Assembly: GCA_902470695.1 (NCBI GenBank)
Contig: CABRHH010000018.1
Span: 1-53,746 of the forward strand
Direction of reading: 5' to 3'
Length of the DNA: 53,746 nt
From: an uncultured Collinsella sp.
GTDB lineage: Bacteria; Actinomycetota; Coriobacteriia; Coriobacteriales; Coriobacteriaceae
The notes under the pieces were generated by a model. It was not told where the DNA came from, searched no databases, and worked only from the letters and a program-made list of their open reading frames with translations. Below, one piece after another: positions 1 through 7,997 of the stretch. A program made the position numbers and the translations under genes. Numbering within the stretch: the stretch's first letter is position 1; every line of letters begins with the position of its first letter.

Positions 1-36
1 ACCGGTGGACGGCTCCCCCGACAGGGGGCGCGGCGA

Positions 37-59
37 GGGGGCCCTGCGGGGCCCCCTTT
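37..59 (+). terminator. Rho-independent terminator of a gene upstream of the window
   Basis: GGGGGCCC (37-44) and GGGCCCCC (49-56) form a perfect 8-bp stem with a TGCG loop, followed by TTT. It ends transcription of a gene that lies outside the window, so coaE probably starts a new transcript. Confidence 0.6.
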
Positions 60-144
60 CGCTTTACGAGGGTCCCGCGGGGTCCTTTAGTGCTATTTTG
101 AGGAAGTACGCCGCCCTGCTTTCGATGTGCCAGTGGAGGATGTC

Positions 145-783
145 GTGTTCACCGTTTTTCTTATCGGCAACATCGCAAGCGGAAAGTCTTCCGCTGCCCG
201 GTACTTGGCTGCCCGCGGGGCACTTCATCTTGATCTGGACCGCATGGCGAAAGATCTCTACATCCCAGGATCCCCCTTGGTGATGGAGGTGGCCGACGCG
301 TTCGGATGGGATGTGCTCGCCGCCGATGGTTCGCTGCGCACGCCTGTGTTAGCCGAGCGCGCTTTTGCGACGCCCGAGACGATTGCCCGCCTGAACGCCA
401 TTGTCCATCCGCCGCTGTTCGAGCAACTCGCCCTGCGCATTTTGCCGCCTCAGTGCTGCTCGACCGTTGCGCCTTCCGCGCAGCTTGCCGTGGTGGAGGT
501 TTCGGCCGCCGCCTCGTGCACGGAGGCGTTCGGTCTTGCTGATGAGGTGCTTGCCGTTTCCGCTCCTCGCTCGCTGCGCCGCCAGCGCGCCCTCGATCGT
601 GGAATGGACGCTGCCGATTTTGACCGACGGGCCGACGTGCAGCCGAGTGAAGATGAGCTCTGCGCCCTTGCCCGCACGGTCATTCACAACACGGGGACCG
701 AGCGCGAGCTCCAGAACGCGCTTGACCAGTGGCTTGCCGAGCGCGGCATCGACATGGCAGACGAGGCGGCCGCCCATGCGTAG
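145..783 (+). CDS. coaE: Dephospho-CoA kinase CoaE
   Basis: CoaE phosphorylates the ribose 3'-OH of dephospho-CoA, the last step of coenzyme A synthesis in the cytoplasm. The P-loop GNIASGKSS lies at the very N-terminus, and the LDLDRMAKDLY stretch and RLNAIVHPP match the family's substrate-binding and lid regions. About 212 aa is a usual length. Two GTG starts are possible: the one at 127 lacks a ribosome site, whereas GGAGG at 135-139 sits 5 nt before the GTG at 145, so I chose 145; the P-loop then falls where it does in the family. The middle of the protein (residues about 100-135) is Ala/Ser/Cys-rich and poorly conserved. The stop overlaps the start of the next gene by 8 bp, so the two are probably translationally coupled. 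Confidence 0.9.
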   Translation: MFTVFLIGNIASGKSSAARYLAARGALHLDLDRMAKDLYIPGSPLVMEVADAFGWDVLAADGSLRTPVLAERAFATPETIARLNAIVHPPLFEQLALRILPPQCCSTVAPSAQLAVVEVSAAASCTEAFGLADEVLAVSAPRSLRRQRALDRGMDAADFDRRADVQPSEDELCALARTVIHNTGTERELQNALDQWLAERGIDMADEAAAHA

Positions 784-1360
784 GCGGGCGCGCTTGCTGG
801 CGTGGTATCGGACGCTGCCGCTCGCTTTCGTTCTGGTGCTCGGCGTCATCTCGTTCATCTACTCATTCGGGCCGGCGTTGCTGTTCCGCAGCATGTATCC
901 GCTTCAGTATGAGTCCGAGATCGCCGCATCGAGCGCTGCCCATGGGGTAGATCCGTGCCTGGTTGCTGTGGTGATTCGAGCGGAGTCGAACTGGGATCCC
1001 GAGGCTTCCTCGCACAAGGGTGCCCAGGGCCTCATGCAGCTCATGCCCGAGACGGCACAGGACATGGCGGACAAGGGGCTGGTGGACGCCTCGGCCTATT
1101 CGGCAGACGATTTGCTCGACCCTGCCACCAATATTGAATTCGGTTGCGCATACCTGGCCTATCTGCTTGATTACTTCAACGGTGCCACGGACAAGGCGAT
1201 TGCGGCCTATAATGCGGGCATGGGTAACGTTGACGACTGGACGAGTGCCGACTCACCGCTGCACAGCGCGATCACGTTTCCCGAAACGCAGGCGTATCTG
1301 GTGCGTGTGAATATGGCGCTCGGGCGGTATCGGGAGCTGTATCCGAGCGCATTCCAATAG
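776..1360 (+). CDS. Membrane-anchored lytic transglycosylase (SLT, GH23)
   Basis: A 194-aa protein with one N-terminal membrane segment (about residues 11-32, after an Arg-rich MRRRARLL start) and an extracytoplasmic soluble lytic transglycosylase domain. The GH23 hallmarks are visible: RAESNWDPEAS with the catalytic Glu, then GAQGLMQLMPETA, and AIAAYNAGMGNV near the end. It should cleave the MurNAc-GlcNAc bond of peptidoglycan to give 1,6-anhydro ends, outside the membrane. The ATG at 776 overlaps the coaE stop, and uvrB follows 16 bp downstream, so the three genes form one co-oriented run. The link to coaE and uvrB is positional, with no functional tie that I can see. Confidence 0.88.
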   Translation: MRRRARLLAWYRTLPLAFVLVLGVISFIYSFGPALLFRSMYPLQYESEIAASSAAHGVDPCLVAVVIRAESNWDPEASSHKGAQGLMQLMPETAQDMADKGLVDASAYSADDLLDPATNIEFGCAYLAYLLDYFNGATDKAIAAYNAGMGNVDDWTSADSPLHSAITFPETQAYLVRVNMALGRYRELYPSAFQ

Positions 1361-1376
1361 GGGAGGGAACGTAAGT

Positions 1377-3590
1377 ATGGCCGACTTCGAAGTCCAGCGC
1401 GTTGGCGGGGAGCTCAAGCGTTTCGGCGTGGCCGGCCAGGATGCCGCCTTCAAGGTGGTGTCACCCTTCGAGCCGTCGGGCGATCAGCCCGAGGCGATCG
1501 CGTCGCTTGTCGCAGGCGTTGAGGACGGTGATCGCTACCAGGTGCTGCTGGGCGTAACGGGATCGGGCAAGACGTTCACCATGGCCAAAACCATCGAGGC
1601 GCTCGGAAAGCCCACGCTGGTCATGGCACCCAACAAGACACTCGCCGCGCAGCTCGCCAGCGAGCTCAAGGAGTTCTTCCCCAACAACGCGGTCGTCTAC
1701 TTCGTCTCCTACTACGATTACTATCAGCCCGAGGCCTACGTGCCACAGTCGGATACCTATATCGAGAAGGACTCCTCCATCAACGAGGAGGTCGAGATGC
1801 TGCGCCATCAGGCGACCGCTTCGCTGCTGTCGCGACGCGATGTGATCGTGGTGGCGAGCGTGAGCTGCATCTACGGCATCGGCTCGCCGGAGGATTACGC
1901 GGGCCTGGCTCCCAATGTGGACAAGAAGGTCCCGCTGGAGCGCGACGATTTCATCCATGCGCTCATCGACATCCAATACGATCGCAATGATTACGACCTA
2001 GCGCGGGGGACGTTCCGCGTGCGCGGCGACGTGGTGGACGTGTTCCCGCCCTATGCCGAGCACCCGCTCAGATTCGAGTTCTTCGGCGATGAGGTTGAGC
2101 TTATTGCCGAGATCGATGAGGTGACCGGTGAGATCACGCGTGAGTACGACGCGATTCCGGTGTGGCCGGCATCGCATTACGTGACGGAGAAACCCAAGGT
2201 GACCGCCGCGTTGAAGTCCATCGAGGAGGAGTGCGAGAAGCGGGTAGCTGAGCTCAAGGCCGAAGACAAGCTGCTGGAAGCCCAACGTCTGCAGCAGCGC
2301 ACCGACTACGACCTGGAGATGCTCGAGACCATGGGCTTCTGCACGGGAATTGAGAACTACTCGCGCCATCTGGATGGCCGCAAGCCCGGTGAGCCTCCGT
2401 TCACACTGATCGACTACTTCCCCAAGGACATGCTGTGCATCATCGATGAGAGCCATGTGACGGTGCCGCAGATCCGCGGCATGCATGAAGGGGACCGCTC
2501 GCGCAAGGTGACGCTGGTGGAGCACGGGTTCCGCCTGCCGAGTGCGCTCGACAACCGCCCGCTGCGCTTCGATGAGTTCGAGGCCCGTATCCCGCAGTTC
2601 ATCTACGTGAGCGCCACGCCGGGCGACTATGAGCTGCGCGTGAGCCAAAACGACGTGGAGCAGATCATCCGCCCCACGGGTCTGCTCGACCCCAAGATCG
2701 ACGTGCGTCCGGTCCATGGACAGATCGACGATCTGCAGGACGAGATCCGCGAGCGCGTGGCGCGCCATGAGCGCGTGCTGGTGACGACGCTCACCAAACG
2801 CATGGCGGAGGATCTGACCGATCACCTGCTGGATGCCGGCATGCGTGTGAACTACATGCACTCCGATACCGCCACGATGGACCGCGTGGAGATCCTGCGC
2901 GACCTGCGGCGCGGCAAGATCGACGTCCTCGTGGGCATCAACCTGCTGCGCGAGGGACTCGATCTGCCTGAGGTGTCGCTCGTGGCCATCCTGGATGCCG
3001 ACAAAGAGGGCTTCCTGCGCAACCGCCGTTCGCTGATCCAGACGATCGGGCGCGCGGCGCGCAACGCGCAGGGAGAGGTCATCATGTACGCCGACACGGT
3101 GACCGATTCCATGCGCGAGGCGATCGAGGAGACGGGCCGTCGTCGTGCCATCCAGATGAAGTTCAACGAGGACCACGGCATCGAGCCGCAGACGGTGCGT
3201 AAGGCCATCAACGACATCTCGAGTTTCATCGCCGAGGCGCAGGAGAACGTGGGGTCCAAGGAGCGCGAGGACGGCGTCTTCTTCTCGCCGGCTCAAGGTG
3301 CATCGGATGACGGCGTAACGGCGGGGGCGAAGCTGGCCGAGGAACTCTCGGAGCTGCCCCACGACGAGCTGCAGCGCATGGTGGCGACCATGGAGGACGA
3401 TATGCGCGCCGCTTCGGAGGCGATGGACTTCGAGGAGGCAGCGCGACTCCGCGACGTGCTGGTCCATCTCAAGGCAACGCTGGAGGGCACATCCGAGGAC
3501 GATGTCATCGCTGCGCTGCGCGCCGGCGCGCGCAAGGGTTCGGCATTCGGAGGCGGCAGGAAGCGCACGGGCACCCGCTTCGGGAAGTAG
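1377..3590 (+). CDS. uvrB: Excinuclease ABC subunit UvrB
   Basis: UvrB is the damage-verifying helicase-like subunit of nucleotide excision repair. It is loaded on DNA by UvrA and recruits UvrC. Visible motifs are Walker A GVTGSGKT (residues about 59-66), the beta-hairpin region YYDYYQPEAYVP, the DEAD-box variant CIIDESH, helicase motifs IQTIGRAARN, and a C-terminal UVR domain that pairs with UvrC (around DFEEAARLRD). At 737 aa it is longer than the usual 660-680. The extra length is an N-terminal extension of about 25 residues before FKVVSPFEPSGDQP and a low-conservation linker before the UVR domain. GGGAGG precedes the ATG. I see no LexA box next to this gene, unlike uvrA at the other end of the window. 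Confidence 0.97.
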   Translation: MADFEVQRVGGELKRFGVAGQDAAFKVVSPFEPSGDQPEAIASLVAGVEDGDRYQVLLGVTGSGKTFTMAKTIEALGKPTLVMAPNKTLAAQLASELKEFFPNNAVVYFVSYYDYYQPEAYVPQSDTYIEKDSSINEEVEMLRHQATASLLSRRDVIVVASVSCIYGIGSPEDYAGLAPNVDKKVPLERDDFIHALIDIQYDRNDYDLARGTFRVRGDVVDVFPPYAEHPLRFEFFGDEVELIAEIDEVTGEITREYDAIPVWPASHYVTEKPKVTAALKSIEEECEKRVAELKAEDKLLEAQRLQQRTDYDLEMLETMGFCTGIENYSRHLDGRKPGEPPFTLIDYFPKDMLCIIDESHVTVPQIRGMHEGDRSRKVTLVEHGFRLPSALDNRPLRFDEFEARIPQFIYVSATPGDYELRVSQNDVEQIIRPTGLLDPKIDVRPVHGQIDDLQDEIRERVARHERVLVTTLTKRMAEDLTDHLLDAGMRVNYMHSDTATMDRVEILRDLRRGKIDVLVGINLLREGLDLPEVSLVAILDADKEGFLRNRRSLIQTIGRAARNAQGEVIMYADTVTDSMREAIEETGRRRAIQMKFNEDHGIEPQTVRKAINDISSFIAEAQENVGSKEREDGVFFSPAQGASDDGVTAGAKLAEELSELPHDELQRMVATMEDDMRAASEAMDFEEAARLRDVLVHLKATLEGTSEDDVIAALRAGARKGSAFGGGRKRTGTRFGK

Positions 3591-3870
3591 GGGGCGCGTC
3601 GGCCGATGTGGGGATGGTTCCATCCTTGCATAGGCGGCGTCTCGCTCTCGCGCGGGTGTGCCATGGCGCGCCGTTCTGCAGAAGCAGGGACGCGTCGGCG
3701 CTGTGTGCTGCATATGCCCGCTATGGAGCGGGCGGCATCGGCCTTATCGGCATCTGCCGCGCAGGTGGGTGCGTGGATGCGTTGGTTTGAGTGCGTGTTC
3801 ATTTGGGCGCGGTGGGGTGCCGTCGTGCCGGCTGCGTGTTGTAACACGATGGAAATGTTGAAATTCTCGC
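3591..3870. other. Intergenic stretch without a recognisable gene
   Basis: Open frames exist here on both strands, but none has a ribosome site together with plausible protein composition. I see no clear terminator for uvrB. The stretch ends at the promoter of the arginine leader. Confidence 0.5.
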
Positions 3871-3898
3871 TTGCACAGCATGCGCTTTAGGGTAGTAT
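3871..3898 (+). promoter_or_regulatory. Sigma-70 type promoter of the argGH leader
   Basis: TTGCAC (3871-3876), a 16-bp spacer and TAGTAT (3893-3898). Transcription would begin near 3905, giving a leader of about 400 nt before argG that contains the arginine-rich peptide and attenuator hairpins. Confidence 0.6.
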
Positions 3899-4002
3899 AG
3901 CGTGCAACGTGAATCGGATGTGAAGCCATACCGTTTACCGAGCGATACATACCGTTCACGGGTTTTTAGATTGCGACAGCTGCAAGGTTGAGGAGAAGGA
4001 AC

Positions 4003-4113
4003 GTGGCGCAGATGCTGGCTACATATGAGGGTGCGGCTCAAGCCGTTCTCGTATGCCAGAATGCTGCCGATGCTGCCCTCCGACGCCAGCGCGCAATCTC
4101 CCGACGACGATAA
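4003..4113 (+). CDS. Arginine leader peptide (36 aa), attenuator of argGH
   Basis: A short frame begins at GTG 4003, 7 nt after AGGAG (3991-3995). It reads V-A-Q-M-L-A-T-Y and ends L-R-R-Q-R-A-I-S-R-R-R-stop. Six of the last ten residues are arginine, encoded CGA CGC CAG CGC GCA ATC TCC CGA CGA CGA, just before a set of competing hairpins and 200 nt upstream of argG. This is the classical architecture of ribosome-mediated attenuation: stalling at Arg codons when charged Arg-tRNA is scarce should favour the antiterminator. CGA is used four times among the six Arg codons; a codon that is often slowly decoded would sharpen the response. The peptide and its codons are seen directly; the regulatory role is inference. 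Confidence 0.7.
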   Translation: MAQMLATYEGAAQAVLVCQNAADAALRRQRAISRRR

Positions 4114-4189
4114 CTCGTTGTCTCTGCCCGTATGGAGGCACTTCGTGCCCCCGACAGAGTCCAACTGAGTGTATGCGCGTCGGGTTTTT
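4113..4189 (+). promoter_or_regulatory. Transcription attenuator (antiterminator and terminator hairpins) before argG
   Basis: The terminator pairs CCCGAC (4150-4155) with GTCGGG (4179-4184), followed by TTTTT (4185-4189). The competing antiterminator pairs ACTCGTTG (4113-4120) with CAACTGAGT (4162-4170), CTCTG (4122-4126) with CAGAG (4155-4159), and GGAGGCAC (4134-4141) with GTGCCCCC (4145-4152), which uses up the 5' arm of the terminator. A ribosome reaching the leader stop at 4111-4113 would cover the outer antiterminator arm and release the terminator. A ribosome held at the Arg codons would leave it free. In addition CCCGACG inside the Arg codons (4100-4106) can pair with CGTCGGG (4178-4184), a second way to block the terminator in untranslated RNA. 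Confidence 0.65.
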
Positions 4190-4311
4190 GATGACCAAAC
4201 CAATACCCTGCGTGTTTGCCGTGTTCGCGAAGCGGCATGCCTGCATTGAAGCTGCAAGCGCTACCCATCAGTTGGGCTCGCCCGTTCACCCGCGCCTGAA
4301 AGGACGAACCC

Positions 4312-5550
4312 ATGAGCAAGGAAAAAGTCGTACTCGCATATTCCGGTGGCCTCGACACCTCGGTGTGCATCAAGTGGCTGCAGGAGGAGAAGGGCCTCGA
4401 TGTCGTGGCCGTGCTGGGCAACGTGGGTCAGGAGCACGACGGTCTGGAGAAGAAGGTCGCCAAGGCCCAGGCGCTGGGCTGTGTGGCGGTGGAGTGCGCC
4501 GATATGCGCGAAGAGTACGTGCGGGACTTCGTGGCGCCCGCGATCGCCGCGAACGCCATGTATGAGAACAAGTACCCGCTGCTTTCCGCGCTGTCGCGGC
4601 CGCTGCTGTCGAAACACCTGGTGAACGCAGCGCACAAGTACGGCTGCTCCTATATCGCCCACGGCTGCACCGGCAAGGGTAACGACCAGGTGCGCTTCGA
4701 AAACGCCATCATGGCGCTCGACCCTTCGATCACGGTAATCGCGCCGGTGCGCGAGTGGGATTTGGGCCAGCGGCCGAGCGAGATCGCCTATGCGAAGGCG
4801 CACGGCATCGAGCTCACCACGTCTGCCGACGATTCGCTGTACTCGGTTGACGACAACCTGTGGGGGCGCGCCATCGAGTGCGGTGAGCTGGAGGATCCGT
4901 GGGCGGAAGCGCCGGCCGGCACCTGGAAGATGACCGTCGAGCCGGCAGACGCCCCCGATGTCCCCACCTATGTTGAGGTTGGGTTCGAGGCGGGCGTGCC
5001 CTGCTCGCTCGATGGCCAGGCCATGGGCATGGTGGAGCTCATCGGCAAGCTCAACGCGATTGCGGGCGCCAACGGCTTCGGTCGCATCGACATGGTGGAG
5101 AACCGCTATGTGGGTCTGAAGAGCCGCGAGTGCTACGAGGTGCCCGCCGGCCTGGCGCTTATCCAGGCGCACAAGGCGCTCGAGGACCTCACCTTGGAGC
5201 GCGAGGTGCTGCACCACAAGCTGTCGCTCGAGCAGATGTGGGCCGATGCCGTCTACGAGGGCAAGTGGTACTCCCCGTGGAAGCGGTCGCTGGACACCAT
5301 GTTCGCCTTCATGCAGACCTACGTGAGCGGCGAGGTGCGCCTTAAGTTCTTCAAGGGCTGCTGCACCGTGGTGGGGCGCAAGAGCCCGCACTCCCTGTAC
5401 GACTACGGCCTGGCGACCTACAACGAGGACCAGACCTTCAATCAGGACTCCGCCCCCGGCTTCATCGAGATCCAGGGCCTGTCCATCAAGACCTGGGCCG
5501 CCAAGCGGGCCGCTTCCGCCCAGAAGAGCGCGCAGGAAGGGCTGGCATAA
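4312..5550 (+). CDS. argG: Argininosuccinate synthase
   Basis: ArgG joins citrulline and aspartate with ATP cleavage to AMP and PPi, giving argininosuccinate. The N-terminal PP-loop AYSGGLDTSV, the HGCTGKGNDQVRFE stretch that contacts citrulline and aspartate, and the C-terminal YDYGLATYNEDQTF region are typical, and 412 aa is the usual length. AAAGGA lies 7 nt before the ATG. argH follows after 3 nt, so the two genes form an operon controlled by the attenuator upstream. The other arginine genes are not in this window. Confidence 0.97.
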   Translation: MSKEKVVLAYSGGLDTSVCIKWLQEEKGLDVVAVLGNVGQEHDGLEKKVAKAQALGCVAVECADMREEYVRDFVAPAIAANAMYENKYPLLSALSRPLLSKHLVNAAHKYGCSYIAHGCTGKGNDQVRFENAIMALDPSITVIAPVREWDLGQRPSEIAYAKAHGIELTTSADDSLYSVDDNLWGRAIECGELEDPWAEAPAGTWKMTVEPADAPDVPTYVEVGFEAGVPCSLDGQAMGMVELIGKLNAIAGANGFGRIDMVENRYVGLKSRECYEVPAGLALIQAHKALEDLTLEREVLHHKLSLEQMWADAVYEGKWYSPWKRSLDTMFAFMQTYVSGEVRLKFFKGCCTVVGRKSPHSLYDYGLATYNEDQTFNQDSAPGFIEIQGLSIKTWAAKRAASAQKSAQEGLA

Positions 5551-5553
5551 GAC

Positions 5554-6975
5554 ATGGCGTTGTGGGGAGGACGGTTCGAGGCCGGCGTGGCCGCCTCGAC
5601 GCAGGAGTTCGGCGCGTCGTTGCCGGTTGACAAGCACCTGTACAAGCAGGACATCGCGGGGTCGTGCGCGCATGCAGCGATGCTGGCCCAGCAGGGGATT
5701 ATCAGCCAGGATGATGCCGAGGCGATTTGCACGGGACTGCGCGCCATCGAGGCGGATATCGACGCGGGGGCGTTTTCGTTCGATATCGCCGATGAGGATA
5801 TCCATATGGCGATCGAGAGCGAGCTGACGCGGCGCATCGGCGAGGCGGGCAAGCGCCTGCACACCGGGCGTTCGCGCAACGACCAGGTGGCGACCGATAC
5901 GCGCCTGGCCGCCAAGGCGCTCGTGCGCGAGCTCATGGAGGCGAACCTGCATCTGCGCTCCGTGCTGCTGGAGGTTGCCTGCGCCCATGAGCGGGCGGTG
6001 CTGCCGGGCTATACGCATCTGCAGCATGCGCAGCCGGTGCTCTTCTCGCACCACCTGCTCGCCTACTTCTGGATGTTCACCCGTGATTTCAAGCGCTTGG
6101 TGGCAGCGTTCGAGGCGGCCGACGCCTCGCCGCTGGGAGCGGCGGCGCTTGCGGGTACGAGCTATCCGATCGACCGGCAGGCCACGGCCCGCGCGATGGG
6201 GTTCGCCGGCGTGATCCCCAACTCGCTCGATGCGGTGTCCGACCGCGACTTCCTGCTCGATCTGCAGTATGCCGGCAGCGTGTGCGCCATGCACCTGTCG
6301 CGTCTGGCGGAGGAGATCGTGCTGTGGAGCAGCTCCGAGTTCGGGTTCATCACGCTGTCCGATGCGTTCTCCACGGGCTCTTCGATCATGCCGCAGAAGA
6401 AGAACCCCGACTTCGCCGAGTTGATTCGCGGGAAAACCGGCCGGGTGTACGGCAATCTGATGCAGCTGCTGGTGACGTGCAAGGGGCTGCCGCTTGCCTA
6501 TAACAAGGACCTGCAGGAGGACAAGGCGGGCGCACTCGACACGGCGCATACGCTCGTCCAGTGCCTGGGGGTGATGGCCGGCATGGTGCAGACCATGCAG
6601 GTGAACGAGCGCACGATGCGCGCCGCCTGCGCCGTGGGTCACCTGGCTGCCACCGACGTGGCCGACTACCTGGTCAAGCGCGGCATGGCGTTCCGCGAGG
6701 CGCATGCGGTGGTGGGTCATTTGGTGTTGGTGTGCGAGAAGCGCGGCTGCCAGCTGGACGACCTGCCGCTCGAGGTGTTCCAGGAGGCCAGCGAGCTGTT
6801 CGAGGCCGATATCGTGCGCGAACTCGATATCGATGCAATCGTGGCGGCGCGCACGAGCGAGGGCGGTACGGCGCCTGCTGCGGTGGCGGTGCAGTTGAAG
6901 GTGGTGCGCGGTGCGCTGACCGCAGACGAGGCGGTGCTTGAGGGCCTGGCGCCAGTGGTTCCGATGGGGCGGTAG
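5554..6975 (+). CDS. argH: Argininosuccinate lyase
   Basis: ArgH splits argininosuccinate into arginine and fumarate in the last step of arginine synthesis, acting as a homotetramer. MALWGGRFE opens the protein, the family signature GSSIMPQKKNPD holds the flexible catalytic loop, and HTGRSRNDQV and THLQHAQP carry further conserved active-site residues. 473 aa is close to the usual 455-470. The start lies 3 nt after the argG stop, with the ribosome site inside the end of argG. No clear terminator follows; the next 300 bp holds paired palindromes before ndk. Confidence 0.97.
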   Translation: MALWGGRFEAGVAASTQEFGASLPVDKHLYKQDIAGSCAHAAMLAQQGIISQDDAEAICTGLRAIEADIDAGAFSFDIADEDIHMAIESELTRRIGEAGKRLHTGRSRNDQVATDTRLAAKALVRELMEANLHLRSVLLEVACAHERAVLPGYTHLQHAQPVLFSHHLLAYFWMFTRDFKRLVAAFEAADASPLGAAALAGTSYPIDRQATARAMGFAGVIPNSLDAVSDRDFLLDLQYAGSVCAMHLSRLAEEIVLWSSSEFGFITLSDAFSTGSSIMPQKKNPDFAELIRGKTGRVYGNLMQLLVTCKGLPLAYNKDLQEDKAGALDTAHTLVQCLGVMAGMVQTMQVNERTMRAACAVGHLAATDVADYLVKRGMAFREAHAVVGHLVLVCEKRGCQLDDLPLEVFQEASELFEADIVRELDIDAIVAARTSEGGTAPAAVAVQLKVVRGALTADEAVLEGLAPVVPMGR

Positions 6976-7086
6976 GCCTGTACGGACAATCGGGGTCGAT
7001 CCGGGTGCCTGATGAGGCGGCGGGTGCGACGTGCTTACGCGCGAAGCGCTCGCCGCTTTTGCGTGCGTGGGACGAAAATTCACAGT

Positions 7087-7164
7087 AATGAAACGCTTCA
7101 TTCTTGCTTGCGATGACCCGATTCGTGTGCAAAAAGAGGAATTACGACCAGTGAAGCGCTTCAT
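7087..7164. promoter_or_regulatory. Two operator-like palindromes six helical turns apart
   Basis: AATGAAACGCTTCATT (7087-7102, one mismatched pair) and the perfect palindrome TGAAGCGCTTCA (7152-7163) share the pattern TGAArCGCTTCA with a central CG, as in LacI-family operators. Their centres are 63 bp apart, six turns of B-DNA, so one tetrameric repressor could bridge them. A weaker partial copy (AGCGCT core, 7045-7050) lies 47 bp upstream. No LacI-type gene occurs in the window. The nearest downstream gene is ndk, whose putative -10 TATGAT is at 7210-7215. Confidence 0.45.
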
Positions 7165-7281
7165 AGAACCGCTGACCGAAGTGGTGGGGTGAGGGGTTTT
7201 CGCATCGGGTATGATGGGGCCAAGCACATGCGGCCGGCCTTCGTGAGCCGGCCGGCAGGATTCCCACTGGAAGGGGACGCT

Positions 7282-7689
7282 ATGGCTACTTTCGAGAAGA
7301 CCTACATCATGATCAAGCCGGATGCCGTGCGCGACCGCAAGATCGGTGAGATCATCACCCGAATCGAGCGCAGCGGCCTGGTTATCGAGCGCATGGACAT
7401 GGAAACGCTCACGGAGGATATCGTCAAGGTGCACTACGCGCATCTGGCCGACAAGCCGTTTTTCCCCAACATCGTGGCGTTTATGACGAGCGGTCCGGTG
7501 GTGAAGATGGTCGTGTCGGGCTTGGGTGCCATCGGGAAGATGCGTACCCTCATGGGCGCTACCGACCCGCAGGAGGCTGCGCCGGGCACTATTCGCGGGG
7601 ACTTCGCCACGGATGTCAACGCCAACGTGATCCACGGGTCCGACGGTCCCGACACCGCTGCCGCCGAGATCGAGCGCTTCTTCGGCTAA
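7282..7689 (+). CDS. ndk: Nucleoside diphosphate kinase
   Basis: Ndk transfers the gamma-phosphate of ATP to nucleoside diphosphates through a phosphohistidine and so balances NTP and dNTP pools. The protein starts with YIMIKPDAV and carries the active-site signature NVIHGSD near residue 115. The length, 135 aa, is exact for the family. GGAAGGGGA precedes the ATG at 7282; an upstream in-frame ATG at 7189 would add a tail with no homology and is rejected. The leader has a hairpin, GGCCGGC (7232-7238) with GCCGGCC (7247-7253). A terminator follows, so ndk is probably monocistronic. Confidence 0.96.
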   Translation: MATFEKTYIMIKPDAVRDRKIGEIITRIERSGLVIERMDMETLTEDIVKVHYAHLADKPFFPNIVAFMTSGPVVKMVVSGLGAIGKMRTLMGATDPQEAAPGTIRGDFATDVNANVIHGSDGPDTAAAEIERFFG

Positions 7690-7730
7690 GGGGTCTGGCC
7701 GTTCTGAACGGCAGTCTCATTTGTGATGCG

Positions 7731-7764
7731 GGCCGGTCTGCCGCTGTGCGGTGGGCCGGCTTTT
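7731..7764 (+). terminator. Terminator of ndk
   Basis: GCCGG and CCGC pair with GCGG and CCGGC around a short TGT loop, followed by TTTT (7761-7764), about 40 nt after the ndk stop. Confidence 0.65.
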
Positions 7765-7818
7765 GCATGCGCATGCATGCGCGGCTGTGTGCGCGGGCGC
7801 CGTTGGGCGTCGAGGTCC

Positions 7819-7848
7819 TTGGCGCATCGCGGTCCCGCATCGTACAAT
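7819..7848 (+). promoter_or_regulatory. Candidate promoter of the cysteine desulfidase-like gene
   Basis: TTGGCG (7819-7824), 18 bp, TACAAT (7843-7848). Transcription would start near 7855, leaving a GC-rich leader of about 140 nt whose fold I cannot assign to a known riboswitch. Confidence 0.4.
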
Positions 7849-7997
7849 ACCGGCTATCGGATTGATGCGGGCGCATCGGCGCCGCTGCCTGTCCAGGTCT
7901 TGTACACCCGACTGGGGCGATAGGCCGCTGGATGGCGGCCGCGGCGTTCGGCAGCAGGTGGCGTGCGAACGCGGCGCCTACGAGCGAAGGGAACGCG

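Noticed and set aside
1998..3713. 571-aa minus-strand frame opposite uvrB
   Set aside because: Shadow of uvrB; no domain and no ribosome site.
4261..7635. 1124-aa open frame on the minus strand across argG, argH and ndk
   Set aside because: It is antisense to three clearly conserved genes, is His/Arg/Gln-rich as expected for the reverse reading of GC-rich codons, and has no ribosome site.
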